Made by a program: the position numbers and the translations under genes. Source: CAVXFB01 sp963760935 (GTDB taxonomy: Bacteria > Planctomycetota > Planctomycetia > Pirellulales > Thermoguttaceae). Taken from it: a stretch of DNA of 64,000 nt. The stretch spans positions 558,001 through 622,000 of the forward strand of contig CAVXFB010000008.1 in NCBI GenBank assembly GCA_963760935.1, written 5' to 3'. The notes beneath the pieces are model-generated. The model did no database searches and was not told where the DNA came from. It worked only from the letters and a program-made list of their open reading frames with translations. Below, piece after piece: positions 1-8,625 of the stretch. Positions within the stretch are counted from its first letter, which is position 1, and each line of letters starts with the position of its first letter.

Positions 1-52
1 GCGGGCTCGCACGGATACCGGCCCCGTGGCCAGCTCCGGCTGATACCAAATT

Positions 53-136
53 TGAGACTAGGGATTAGGGTTGGGGATTAGATACGGTAACATCCGGAAT
101 CTAATCCCAAATCTCTAATCCCTAATCCCTATTACT
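53..136. repeat. TAATCCC-type inverted repeat
   Basis: Two facing arms built from variants of GGGATTAGGG / CCCTAATCCC (about 53-83 and 98-134) can fold on each other. The same motif recurs near 6779, 7976, 40401 and 47853, so it is a dispersed repeat. It lies just downstream of the last phage-island gene in the window. No function is evident. Confidence 0.6.
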
Positions 137-142
137 TGATCT

Positions 143-325
143 CTATCTCTCGATCCTCTCCACCGTGCGGCGGATGTGTTGGATCGTTCCGTCCTGAACG
201 CTCAGCTCCACTGCGGCCGTACCGAAGAAACCGCGCCGCAGCGCTTCGGCCAGCACTTCGGCCACGATGGCCTGAAGCTGTGCCACTTTCTTCGCGTTGC
301 CAGTTGTGGTGCCGTGCGTCATCAT
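143..325 (-). CDS. YezD-like small protein (DUF2292 type)
   Basis: A 60-residue protein with an N-terminal helix and the pattern GTAAVELSVQDGTIQHI near the C-terminus. That resembles the small YezD/DUF2292 family, where a GSVTIVVQDGKVVQI-like strand pair is the hallmark. Its start codon overlaps the stop of the upstream gene (ATGA at 322-325), so the two are probably translationally coupled. It is the last gene of the minus-strand phage-like block visible here. The molecular role of the family is unknown. The family assignment rests on the short motif alone. Confidence 0.55.
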   Translation of the reverse strand: MMTHGTTTGNAKKVAQLQAIVAEVLAEALRRGFFGTAAVELSVQDGTIQHIRRTVERIER

Positions 326-1089
326 CGAGCGTTACGATACGACAACGCCGCCCAGCTTTCAAGATTTCTTTTTGGGCCATCTTTGGCCGTCGCCCGGTCG
401 CGCACATAACACTCCAGCACGCGACGCGAGCGGCTGCCGGGCGCTACGTCGAATGCGGCGTGGACCATCACGCCATAGCGCCGCCACCACGCCCGGCCGT
501 CCGGCAATGCCATCACGTCCAGCAGCGTGTCGGCGATCTCCAACTTCATCGGCAACAGTCGTCGAACGCGCATTGGAATGAGGCCGTCGAATCCGAAGCG
601 CGGCCAGGTGTAGTAGCCGTTTTCATTGCGCCCACGGCCGGCCACCAGTTCAATGCGATCGATGCCCAACGATTCGGCGGCGGCCGCTTGGCGACGAAAG
701 CAACGCAGGCCGAAGCCGTGGCCGCGCAACTTTTGCTGCGATACAAAGAAGCCATCATTGACGAGCACGATGCCGCTCGTCGCACGGTACACGTAGTAGT
801 GTGCATGATAGGCCGCCGTGACGGGACTTGTCATTTCGATGTATAGCTTGTCGCCCGATGCGCCGACATCCACCTGGGCGTCACGCGGTGCGCCGGCCAG
901 CTTCGCGTATTCCCAATCCGCCAAACTATGGCCGAAGAGCCGCCGCGCGATCCGCTCGGCCGCGGCACGCTCGCCGGCGAAGAATGCCACGCCAGCGCCG
1001 CCGCGCCGCTCGCATCGATCCCAAGAAGTTGAAACGCCATGATGAGCGCCATCGGAACAGACAGCAACGGTGCGCATGCTTTGCCCCAT
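322..1089 (-). CDS. GNAT-like phage-island protein
   Basis: A protein of about 255 residues. The middle part contains GHGFGLRCFRRQ followed by a helix, a strand and NGYYTWPRFGFDG. This resembles acetyl-CoA-binding motif A and the C-terminal NGYY..LGF element of GNAT acetyltransferases. The C-terminal third (after about residue 190) is unassigned. The first 40 residues are unlike the rest, and another reading frame (831-1067) starts with a plausible N-terminus, so the true start or an upstream frameshift is uncertain. It lies between the secretin-like gene and the YezD-like gene. A structural role in the virion cannot be excluded. Confidence 0.45.
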   Translation of the reverse strand: MGQSMRTVAVCSDGAHHGVSTSWDRCERRGGAGVAFFAGERAAAERIARRLFGHSLADWEYAKLAGAPRDAQVDVGASGDKLYIEMTSPVTAAYHAHYYVYRATSGIVLVNDGFFVSQQKLRGHGFGLRCFRRQAAAAESLGIDRIELVAGRGRNENGYYTWPRFGFDGLIPMRVRRLLPMKLEIADTLLDVMALPDGRAWWRRYGVMVHAAFDVAPGSRSRRVLECYVRDRATAKDGPKRNLESWAALSYRNAR

Positions 1090-1304
1090 GCAGACGCAAG
1101 GAAGGAACTACCTCCCGAAGCGTAACGGGCAGCAGTGACAAGCAGGTGTCAGTGCAATAAGAAATTGCCGAGCCAACGGGCTAGCGACCGTCAGATAATG
1201 CGGCGCAGGCAAGCCATGATCGTTGCATCAAGCCTGTCGCCGGCACGAGCTGTGACGGCGATTGCAGCAAACGACTCCACTAGCTGATTCACTCATTCAG
1301 GGAG

Positions 1305-2756
1305 TCAACGACTCACTTTGATGCCAGGCGGGGTCGTCGCCTTAACAGTCGGCTTAGGCTCAGCCTTGGCCGGGGCCAAATCGTCGCGGAGTTCCTGTAC
1401 TTGAAGCTTGACGAATAGATAGAGTCCTAGCTCATCATGTTTTGGCCGGGGAGAAAACGTCATTCCTCCCACCAGCATACGACGATCCACGGGTACTCGC
1501 AGCGTGGTCTCGAAGTTGCTGTTCGTGACCACCGGACGGTCCACTGCCGCCACAACTCCGTGCGTCGGCCATTGCGCCGCCGTCCAATTCGGATTAGCTG
1601 GCTGACGTGCCTCATTATCATGAACCAGAAGTACCCGGCTGTGGACGTCCAGCACAATGAACCTGCCTCCGGTAGTCGTCATGGGCGTAACCTGCAAGGC
1701 AGCCCCTTCCTGCAATGTGGCGACCATGGGTTGATAGCCGACACTTGACTCGTCGCCGCCGCCCACGACCGGAATCATGCCGGTGATGAACCGTTGCTGC
1801 CTTCCCGAGACCGTGTGCACGGTCTGACCGTTATAGCACGTTACAGCGGCCTGGTATCCAGCGCGTTGTGAATCGTCGGCCTTGCTACGTTCCTTCATCT
1901 GAGCCTGCCAAGCGGCATCATCGACAAGGCCAAAAGCCCGAGGCTCGTTCGGTTTTGCCTTCGCGTCCGCCTCAAGAAGCTCTGATAGCTGAGAATCAGT
2001 CAACCATAGCCAATCTGCCTGTACTGACACGGTTCGCAGCGTTCCCCAGCGCTTCCTAAACGAATCCAGCAGGACCGTAATCTGGTCATGCGTCTTCGGC
2101 GTGGTCGAAATGATCAGCGAATTTCCTAGTGCTGCAATCGAACCGGGTCCGCCTACATCGTCCCACGTTGTGGGTTCGATTGTCGAGGTGATGGCGTCGA
2201 TTAGCCCATCTAGGTCAATGCGGACCGAGTCCGTTCCACTCGGAGCGCCCTTGGTTCGTTGCGTCCGCGAAGGTTGCGCGGATCCTCCCTTCTGAAATAG
2301 CACGTCGCTTCCCGCGCTATGCGGTGCGTTCCCCGCAGAGTTGTGGGCCGCCGATGGCACGCTCATCATGCCGCCTCCCATACCACCGGCCCCACTCATG
2401 CCGCTCGGCGCGCTAATGGTCCTCTCGGCCGTAGGGAAGATAGGGACTTCGGTAGCCTCAAGGTCGCTGTTGATGAGAGCCGGATACGCACTAATCGGAG
2501 CCAGCAGATCGCTCAAGTCATAGATGCGTACGACCAACTCCGGTTCTTCCTCACGCATGCGCGATCGCCCAAGTTGAGTAGTCCGCTCGCGCGTCACGCT
2601 CGAAACGTCCCCTCTCTCCAAGGCGCCAAGCTTCTCCTGAAGCGATTGCATCTCGTCTCGCAGACGTTGCACTTCGTCCGAACGTGTCTGGGCCAAGACA
2701 GGTGACACTGTTAGCCACACCACAGCAAGAAACGCACTGATTCGATGGCACTTCAT
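1305..2756 (-). CDS. Secreted secretin N-domain-like protein
   Basis: Starts at the ATG at 2756, which opens a good signal peptide (KCHRISAF, then a hydrophobic core ending VLAQ). A short coiled coil follows (VQRLRDEMQSLQEKLGALE). Next come a strand motif (VVRIYDLSDLL) and a domain with the pattern DLDGLIDAIT...WDDVGGPGSI...LIIST..THDQI..LLD. This is the ring-building N0/N1 fold of GspD secretins as found in many planctomycete proteins. The secretin pore domain is absent, so this is not a full type II or III secretin. A Gly/Met-rich linker separates the parts. Its position after the portal gene is unusual; it may be a cargo gene inserted in the phage block. Confidence 0.6.
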   Translation of the reverse strand: MKCHRISAFLAVVWLTVSPVLAQTRSDEVQRLRDEMQSLQEKLGALERGDVSSVTRERTTQLGRSRMREEEPELVVRIYDLSDLLAPISAYPALINSDLEATEVPIFPTAERTISAPSGMSGAGGMGGGMMSVPSAAHNSAGNAPHSAGSDVLFQKGGSAQPSRTQRTKGAPSGTDSVRIDLDGLIDAITSTIEPTTWDDVGGPGSIAALGNSLIISTTPKTHDQITVLLDSFRKRWGTLRTVSVQADWLWLTDSQLSELLEADAKAKPNEPRAFGLVDDAAWQAQMKERSKADDSQRAGYQAAVTCYNGQTVHTVSGRQQRFITGMIPVVGGGDESSVGYQPMVATLQEGAALQVTPMTTTGGRFIVLDVHSRVLLVHDNEARQPANPNWTAAQWPTHGVVAAVDRPVVTNSNFETTLRVPVDRRMLVGGMTFSPRPKHDELGLYLFVKLQVQELRDDLAPAKAEPKPTVKATTPPGIKVSR

Positions 2757-2924
2757 GACAACGCCCTTTCTAAACTTTGTGACGTAGCGTGAACCGAGCG
2801 GGATGCCGTCGGACGCCACATCTAAACCGGATTGCGAGGAGCCAGATGCGTCACCAGCGATTTATCGTAGTCTGGCGGCATCGGTTGTCAAGTGTTTGGG
2901 GGGTTCGATTGGCGTTTGACGCCC

Positions 2925-4286
2925 CTACTCCGCCCCCAACCCGTGGCGCATGGCCATCGTGGCGGCGGACATCGCGCCGTTGCGAACGAGAATCTGGTCG
3001 GCCTGGGCATCCTTGAGACGATCGCGAACGGCAAGCCGTGGCGGGATGCCGCGGATTTCAACGGCCGCGAGAACGTCGGCCGGCAGACGCCCGGCGTCGA
3101 CGGCGTGATGCACGACGCGCCAGAGCAGTTCGACGTCGTCGGCCAGCATGTCGTGCTGGAGCCGCTCGAACATCTTGACGGCCGGACCCTCAGCCACCAT
3201 CGCCGACGAGTAGTTCGCATTGCTCGCGTCGGACGACAACATGAACTCGGGCATCACCAACCGGCTGGCGATCGCCCGAAGCTCGGCCTGCAATACGGCC
3301 ACATAGCGGGCGGCATCGATGCCCGCGGCGGGAAACTCGTATTCCGTGCCGGCCACGGCGTCGAGGATCGTGCCGGGGGCGTAGCGCTGAAAATGGCTCG
3401 TCCGCCCGCTGGCTGCGCTGGTGATGCTCAAGTCGGCCTGGCTGGCGACGAACTGTTCGAGCCCGGCGGTCGTGGCTGCGCGGTGCTTGCGGATGACGGC
3501 AATCGCCGATTGGATTTCGGCCACGATGCTCATGTTGCGGAGCAGCTTTTCCGCGCGGCGCAGGTTTTTGCGCACGGGATAGAACAGCGGCAGGCCGCGC
3601 TTCACGTTGGCATCGACGTTCGCCTTGCGGTGTTGCACTTCGGCCACGTCGACCAGCCGCCCGTCGATCCAATAGCCCAAGACGGTTTCCACGTCGGCCG
3701 GGTCGGTCTGCACGCCGAATCGCGACGACGGGTCGGAGAGACGATCGCTGGGCGCGGCCACCTGCGCCGGCTCGACAAACCGAATGCGCGTCGTTCCGTC
3801 GCCGACGACGAACAGTCGCACGAAGCATTCGCCGTCGCGGTCCTTGCGGCGCACGATCTCCTGCTGCCGTTGGTGCCAGCGGTTAATGCGTACGAACTCG
3901 TCGATGACCGCCTGCACTTCCTGGGCCAGCGGTTCGGCGTCTTGGCCTTTGGCGGCTGCAGCGCGATAGACGTGTCCACTGCCAACGATGTAGCTGATGC
4001 GATTTTCGTGGCCGTTGATGGCAAACTCGTTGGAGACGGCCAGTCCTCGGCACTGGTCGCGGATCGCGGCAAGCTGCTGCTCGTCGGCAAAGGGCATGCC
4101 GGTCGCGCCGCCAGTGGCACCGCCGCCCAGCCGGCCCCACGCCGCTCCATCGACGTCGCAAACCGCCTCGGCCGGATCGACGAAGCTGTCCCAGAGTTCG
4201 TCAAACGCCTCGATCAATCGTCGCTCCAGGTGTTTCATTCGCGGATCGACCCGCACCGCGGCCGTTTCAGTTTCTGTTGCTTGCAT
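2925..4286 (-). CDS. Phage portal protein
   Basis: About 453 residues, the usual portal length. The protein forms the dodecameric ring at the capsid vertex through which DNA is packaged. Supporting features are its place directly after the terminase genes, the N-terminal segment (DPRMKHLERRLIEAFDELW) and the central beta-rich part with GECFVRLFVVGDG and RFVEPAQV. The long C-terminal helix region with MPEFMLSSDASNANYSSAMVAE is typical of lambda-type (gpB-like) portals. The ATG at 4286 is chosen because AGGAG lies eight bases upstream; longer in-frame starts read into a repeat element. No frameshift is seen. Confidence 0.88.
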   Translation of the reverse strand: MQATETETAAVRVDPRMKHLERRLIEAFDELWDSFVDPAEAVCDVDGAAWGRLGGGATGGATGMPFADEQQLAAIRDQCRGLAVSNEFAINGHENRISYIVGSGHVYRAAAAKGQDAEPLAQEVQAVIDEFVRINRWHQRQQEIVRRKDRDGECFVRLFVVGDGTTRIRFVEPAQVAAPSDRLSDPSSRFGVQTDPADVETVLGYWIDGRLVDVAEVQHRKANVDANVKRGLPLFYPVRKNLRRAEKLLRNMSIVAEIQSAIAVIRKHRAATTAGLEQFVASQADLSITSAASGRTSHFQRYAPGTILDAVAGTEYEFPAAGIDAARYVAVLQAELRAIASRLVMPEFMLSSDASNANYSSAMVAEGPAVKMFERLQHDMLADDVELLWRVVHHAVDAGRLPADVLAAVEIRGIPPRLAVRDRLKDAQADQILVRNGAMSAATMAMRHGLGAE

Positions 4287-4345
4287 GATGTTGGCTCCTA
4301 TTGACATGGTTCTTGGTTTTCTGCTCCGCACAAGGGCGGTGAGTC

Positions 4346-4550
4346 GACCACGGAGGCACGGAGAATGAAAGTGAGGGCGAGGCATGCATTGGACGAGATT
4401 CACATGATTTACAGGATTTGTCGTACAAGGCTTGGCTGTAAGCTGATAATCGTGTCAATCACGTAAATCATGTCCGTTGAATATCTTGTCATCACCAGTT
4501 CGTCGTATCGCTCGCCTCTCCGTGTCCTCCGTGTCTCCGTGGTGTCTTCC
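4346..4550. repeat. Nested inverted repeat (CACGGAG family)
   Basis: Outer arms CCACGGAGGCACGGAGA (4348-4364) and the facing TCTCCGTG..CTCCGTG..CTCCGTGG (4517-4542) enclose a second pair, CATGATTTACAGGATTT (about 4393-4411) and the facing ATCACGTAAATCATG (about 4457-4471). The whole forms a long stem between portal and terminase. A related element lies at 27763-27858. No open reading frame lies inside, so it looks like a non-autonomous, MITE-like element. Confidence 0.65.
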
Positions 4551-4554
4551 ATCT

Positions 4555-6183
4555 TTAATTCCCCACCGGCAATCGGCTGCCCAAGCCGTCTCGTGCCGTG
4601 CGGCCCAGCAACACTTCGGCCGCCAGGCGCACGGCCATCTCCAACGCGTCGGGCCCGTCGTCATGGTCGGCGATCGGGAACTGCTGAAGCTGTTCGACCA
4701 ACAGCCGTGTGCCGGGGCTGTTGGCTTTGAACCGCAGCCGCCGCGACGAGAGGTACGGCCCAAGCCGGCGGATGCGGACCTGTTTGGCCGTGTGGTTCTC
4801 GATTGGCGCCGGCCGGGCGGCGAGGATACCTTGACGGCGAAACTCCGTCTCGAACTCGCCGGCCAACAGGTCTTGAAACTGGTTCGATTCGACGCCAAAC
4901 AGATCGGGCTGAAAGCGGCGAAACCACTCGGCGCCGTCGGCCACCATCCGCGGCGTCGGCCGCCGGGCCAAGTCGGCCTCGACATAGAGCACGCCTTGCC
5001 GGTCCATGCCGAGCATCACGAGCGCCGAGAAATCGCCGAACCGGGCGTCGCTCCCCTTGCTCGGATCGAGGGCCATCGTCTTCACTGCCAGATTGGCCGG
5101 CCACGCCTCGAACCAAATTGCCTCGTCGAAGTATGCCTCGGGCCATTCGCACAGGTCCGAATTGATCGGCGAGTTCTGCTTCTCTCGCTCGAAGGCCGTC
5201 CGCCCGCCCTCGATTCGCATGCACATCAGCGTGTACAGATCCTCTTCCTCGGGCCAGAGGACGATTGCGCCGGCGTCCATGGCATAGCGGTGACGGTCGT
5301 AGAACTTTCGCGCGGCCGCCCGGTAGTTTGGCTTCGAGAGGTCGGTGTAGACGGCTTCCCACTGCTGCCACAGCGACGTATTCTCCGGCCAGCGCATGAT
5401 GGCTTTGAAGAGTCGTGACGTCCAGCCGGGCGTGCGGTGCAATTCCATCGCCAGCGCTTCGCGGTGCAAGGCGGTGGCCAGGTTGACGACGTTCGTCCGC
5501 GCCGTGCCGGCCTTCATCAACATGCCGTGGAACCAACTCCGCGACGTTTCGCGCTGCAAGGCCGAGCGGATGTGATTGTCGTTCTGCAAATCGTCGCAGA
5601 CGATCAACGTCGGCCGGTGTTCGCGGCGTCGGCGGCCGCGGATGCGCTGGCCGGCGCCAAAGGCCTCGATCATCACGCCGTTGCGCAACACGATCGAATT
5701 GCCGCGCCACGACAGCCCTCGGCCAACCACATCGGGAAAATCGCGAGCGATCCGCTTGTTTTCCAGCAATTCGGTCTTGATGTTTTCCAGGTGGGCACAC
5801 GCCTGGTGCTTCGTATCCGAAACGATCCAGACGTACGGCTCCCAGCACTCGACGGCCGCGCGCAACGGCAGGGCCAGCGTGCCGATGGTCGACTTCGCGC
5901 CGCCCCGCGGACCGAGCACGTTGACCTTCGTGCCGCGCGTCCGCTGCGCGGCGTCGAGTTGCTCGGCCAGCCAACGATGCATATTCGAGGGCGGGCGGCA
6001 GAAATGCTCGGGCAGGTACTTCTGGCCCCAGGCCAAGAGGTCGACGCCCCCTTTGTCGCGGCGGTCGCGCCGACGCGCATCGCCGTGCTTCCGGGCCAGC
6101 GTATCGCGGAGCATGGCCCACAGCATCCGGAATTGTTTGTCGTCGGACGATCGATCGGCGGGCACAGCGTCACAGCGGATCAT
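4555..6183 (-). CDS. Phage terminase large subunit
   Basis: The packaging motor ATPase/nuclease, 542 residues. The Walker A is GPRGGAKST (residues 91-99) and the Walker B is LIVCDD (193-198). The C-terminal RNase H-like nuclease shows its first acidic motif in MALDPSKGSD (D373) and the last in DHDDGPDALEMAV (near 510-520). Both halves are complete, so the enzyme could be functional. Its start overlaps the end of the small-subunit gene by 14 bases, as is common for terminase pairs. The portal gene follows after a repeat-filled gap. Confidence 0.93.
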   Translation of the reverse strand: MIRCDAVPADRSSDDKQFRMLWAMLRDTLARKHGDARRRDRRDKGGVDLLAWGQKYLPEHFCRPPSNMHRWLAEQLDAAQRTRGTKVNVLGPRGGAKSTIGTLALPLRAAVECWEPYVWIVSDTKHQACAHLENIKTELLENKRIARDFPDVVGRGLSWRGNSIVLRNGVMIEAFGAGQRIRGRRRREHRPTLIVCDDLQNDNHIRSALQRETSRSWFHGMLMKAGTARTNVVNLATALHREALAMELHRTPGWTSRLFKAIMRWPENTSLWQQWEAVYTDLSKPNYRAAARKFYDRHRYAMDAGAIVLWPEEEDLYTLMCMRIEGGRTAFEREKQNSPINSDLCEWPEAYFDEAIWFEAWPANLAVKTMALDPSKGSDARFGDFSALVMLGMDRQGVLYVEADLARRPTPRMVADGAEWFRRFQPDLFGVESNQFQDLLAGEFETEFRRQGILAARPAPIENHTAKQVRIRRLGPYLSSRRLRFKANSPGTRLLVEQLQQFPIADHDDGPDALEMAVRLAAEVLLGRTARDGLGSRLPVGN

Positions 6184-6640
6184 CGGTCTTCTCCCGCTTC
6201 AGGTCGATGCCCACGCTCCGCGCCACGGCATCCATTTTCCGGAGGGTCACACTGCGAAAGCGTTCCGGCACCACATCGACAACCACTTCGCAGAATCGGG
6301 CGAACAGCAATCCGATATCTTCGACGGTGATAACGTCGGGGCCTCGGCGGGCGTACTTTTCGGGAAAGCAACGTTCCAATGCCCAGGCCGCGGCCCGCCA
6401 ATATTGCTCCTTCTGCGCAGCGCTGCGGATGCTCTTGACCAGTCCCAGCTCGGCATTGCACTTGGCCAATTCGAGCTGCTTGGCAAACTTGGGATCGCGA
6501 TCGGCCGTCCGCTGAATGGTTGAGTGCGCGCAGCCGACGAACTGCGCGGCCCGCGTCTGGCTGCATCCCGCGCTGAGGATGGCCGCGATCTGACCGCGCT
6601 TGTTTTCGTCCAACACTGGTGGTCGGCCGCCTTTGCCCAT
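6170..6640 (-). CDS. Phage terminase small subunit-like DNA-binding protein
   Basis: About 156 residues from the ATG at 6640, which has AGGAGA six bases upstream. The N-terminus (GKGGRPPVLDENKRGQIAAI) leads into a helix-turn-helix (CSQTRAAQFVGCAHSTIQR), as in small terminases that recognise pac or cos DNA. A helical region follows (LELAKCNAELGLVKSIRSA, then YWRAAAWALERCFPEKYA), which recurs in small-subunit proteins next to terminases. The C-terminus is acidic and basic mixed. Its overlap with the large subunit supports the call. Confidence 0.82.
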   Translation of the reverse strand: MGKGGRPPVLDENKRGQIAAILSAGCSQTRAAQFVGCAHSTIQRTADRDPKFAKQLELAKCNAELGLVKSIRSAAQKEQYWRAAAWALERCFPEKYARRGPDVITVEDIGLLFARFCEVVVDVVPERFRSVTLRKMDAVARSVGIDLKREKTDDPL

Positions 6641-6778
6641 CGCACTTCTCCTGGTACGAACGAAGGGATTGGGAATGGGCGCGTTTGCGCCGACGACAGC
6701 CAACCGCGCCATGTCAACCGGTCAATCTATGAGGACCCGCCCAATGACACGACGAACTCACAACCGAACAAGCTGTCT

Positions 6779-6810
6779 CTAATCCCTAATCCCTAGTCCC
6801 CAATCTCCAT
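6779..6810. repeat. TAATCCC repeat at the end of the ABC-GNAT gene
   Basis: CTAATCCCTAATCCC followed by AGTCCCCAATC. Part of it encodes the last codons and stop of the ABC-GNAT gene, so that C-terminus is repeat-derived. An opposed copy (7974-7998) lies just upstream of the same gene. Confidence 0.6.
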
Positions 6811-7967
6811 CCTCTCCCCCACATACTCGAACGACACTACGGCTCGGCCGCTCGAACCGCGGTAGTTTTGGATGAACTTCCTGGTTCCTTGTGACCCGGT
6901 CTTCTTCACTCCGACCGTCCGCCAGCGCGGTGAGCGGCGACAGTGGGCGATCAAGGCGGGGTGGCTGCATGTCAGGTTCACGCGATGTCGCTCCGCGACG
7001 TGTAAGTCGGCCACCGCCTCGACCATTGCCGTGCCCACGCCAATGCCCTGGTAATCGGGCAGTGTAACGATGCGACTGACGCGCCAGCGGTTCTTGCGCC
7101 GATCAGCGATACGGTCGCACAGAACGCCACGGGCACACCCTTCCACACGGCCAAAAAACAACGCGCGTATTGCGCCAGCGCTCCGCTCAAATAGTGATGG
7201 CGCGCAAACAGCCGCCACGCACTGCGCCGGCAACGGAAGATTTCAAGCTCGATCGGCGGTCGCCGAAGACGCCTCCGCGAAAAGGTGGCCGTGGCCATGT
7301 CGATCACCCAGTCCGGCTCGAGCCACTCGGTGACGTCGTAGTGGCAAGTGACCGCCACGAAACGGCAGCCGATCTGGCGCGAGCGAATCCCCTTGGCGAT
7401 TGCCGCCGACACGACGCGTGCCACGTTACGGTCGACAACGCTGGTGAACTCGTCGAACACGACCGTGGGCAAGGTGTGGCCCGTCCGCGTCCCATCCGCT
7501 GTCTTCCCGTCCCCCGCCAACGCCCGGGCCAAGTCGCAGCGGAACTGCTCGCCGTTGCTCAGCACGCGGTAGGGCTTGATCCAACTCGGCGGTGAGGAAA
7601 ACCCAACGGCAGTAAACAGCCGCGTGATCTCCTTGATCGGCCGCTGGTCGAGTCCATCGATGACCGCCCGATCCGCCGCCCACTCTTGCGGTCGATAGAC
7701 GTGTGGTCCGAACATCGCCCGGGCGATGGTGCTCTTGCCGCTGCCCGACGGGCCCACGATCAGGCCGATTTGCCACGAACGACACTCCTTGTTCTCCGCA
7801 CTGCCCGTCTCGCGTTTCTCGGCCCCGTTCAGCAGCCACTCCGGCACGTCCACACGAAATCGTTGCGACACGCGCTCGGCCAAGGGCACGTCGAACATCC
7901 CTCCCACCTGCTGCACACGGAAAGAATCGTAAACAGGACAGGCGACTTCGATTTCAACGGCAGGCAT
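6793..7967 (-). CDS. ABC-ATPase fused to GNAT acetyltransferase (frameshifted as read)
   Basis: Residues 1-230 form an ABC ATPase: Walker A GPSGSGKST (72-80), signature LSNGEQ (136-141), Walker B TVVFDEF (168-174) and a switch histidine in VAVTCHYDV. No membrane segments are present, so it is a soluble ABC protein. The C-terminal part is a GNAT domain (FARHHYLSG, then SRIVTLPDYQGIGVGTAMVEA with acetyl-CoA motif A). It is split by a frame change near 7098. Inserting one C (GGCGCAAG to GGCCGCAAG) restores one protein. ABC-GNAT fusions occur beside terminase genes in other phage-like blocks, but their role is unknown. No clear ribosome-binding site precedes 7967. Confidence 0.8.
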
Positions 7968-7973
7968 GGCGTA

Positions 7974-7998
7974 ATGGGGATTGGTGATTAGGGATCGG
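7974..7998. repeat. TAATCCC repeat upstream of the ABC-GNAT gene
   Basis: GGGGATTGGTGATTAGGGAT, inverted relative to the copy at 6779-6810, so the ABC-GNAT gene sits between facing copies of the same repeat. Confidence 0.55.
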
Positions 7999-8013
7999 AT
8001 ACCCGGCGCTAAG

Positions 8014-8573
8014 CTATAGGTTCAACAGCCTACAAGTGAAACCTTCACCGCTCATGCGTTCAAACACCGTCTGTTGCTCGGCCTCGTCGCGGCACTCGAT
8101 CACCACTTGGAACGCCTCCGGGATGGTGATGTCCGGGTTCCCTTCGGCCTCGGTCGCATCGGATGGCATGTCATCGCCGGCCAACATGGCGTCCAACATC
8201 GCCTGCACCGCGTCGCTCTCGGTCTCTACGTGGTTGAGCAGGTCGGCCAACACCTCGGCGTTGGACTCTGCCATTCCGGCCAAGGGGTCGTGGACGGCCA
8301 ACAGCTTGGCGGCCTCCTGTTCATCAAGATCGAGCACCAGCACCGGCACGTCCACATCGGGTGTGGTCTCGGCGCGGAGGTGCCCGTCGATCAGTTCCAG
8401 CGAGCCGTCGGGCAGTTCGCGCGCCAACAGACGCCGGCATAGCCGATCTCTGCCAGCACGCCACGAAGCGCATCGCGCTGCGCCGCGGGATGGCTGCGCC
8501 AATTCTTCGGATGCGGCCGCAGTTGGCTTGCCCGGATGCGGCGAAATTCTTTGATCCGGTCGCGAATCTTCAT
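8014..8573 (-). CDS. ParB/sulfiredoxin-fold phage protein (frameshifted as read)
   Basis: The N-terminal part (IRASQLRPHPKNWRSHP, then QRDALRGVLAEIGYAG) and the motif ELIDGHLRAE in the next frame make up a ParB-type nuclease/CTPase fold with its GHxR signature. The C-terminal part ends VVIECRDEAEQQTVFERM. The two halves are in different frames, joining near 8445. Adding one C (GTCTG to GTCCTG) restores about 187 residues. The start at 8573 has AAGGGA upstream. Phage ParB-like proteins often act with methylases or in DNA modification; the role here is not shown. Confidence 0.75.
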
Positions 8574-8625
8574 CCAACTTGTCCCTTCACGATCTTCTCT
8601 CTGAAATGGAGCAGAAAGTTCTCCA

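Noticed and set aside
53..136. Telomere-like GGGATTAGGG repeat as a chromosome end
   Set aside because: Only a few degenerate units, in several internal places; not a terminal array.
2892..4304. Long plus-strand open frame opposite the portal gene
   Set aside because: Antisense shadow of a GC-rich coding region; the protein is low-complexity with no motif.
4477..5418. 313-codon plus-strand frame opposite terminase
   Set aside because: Shadow of the large-subunit gene.
7090..7110. Programmed ribosomal frameshift in the ABC-GNAT gene
   Set aside because: No slippery heptamer or downstream pseudoknot was seen; the same kind of lesion occurs in many unrelated genes.
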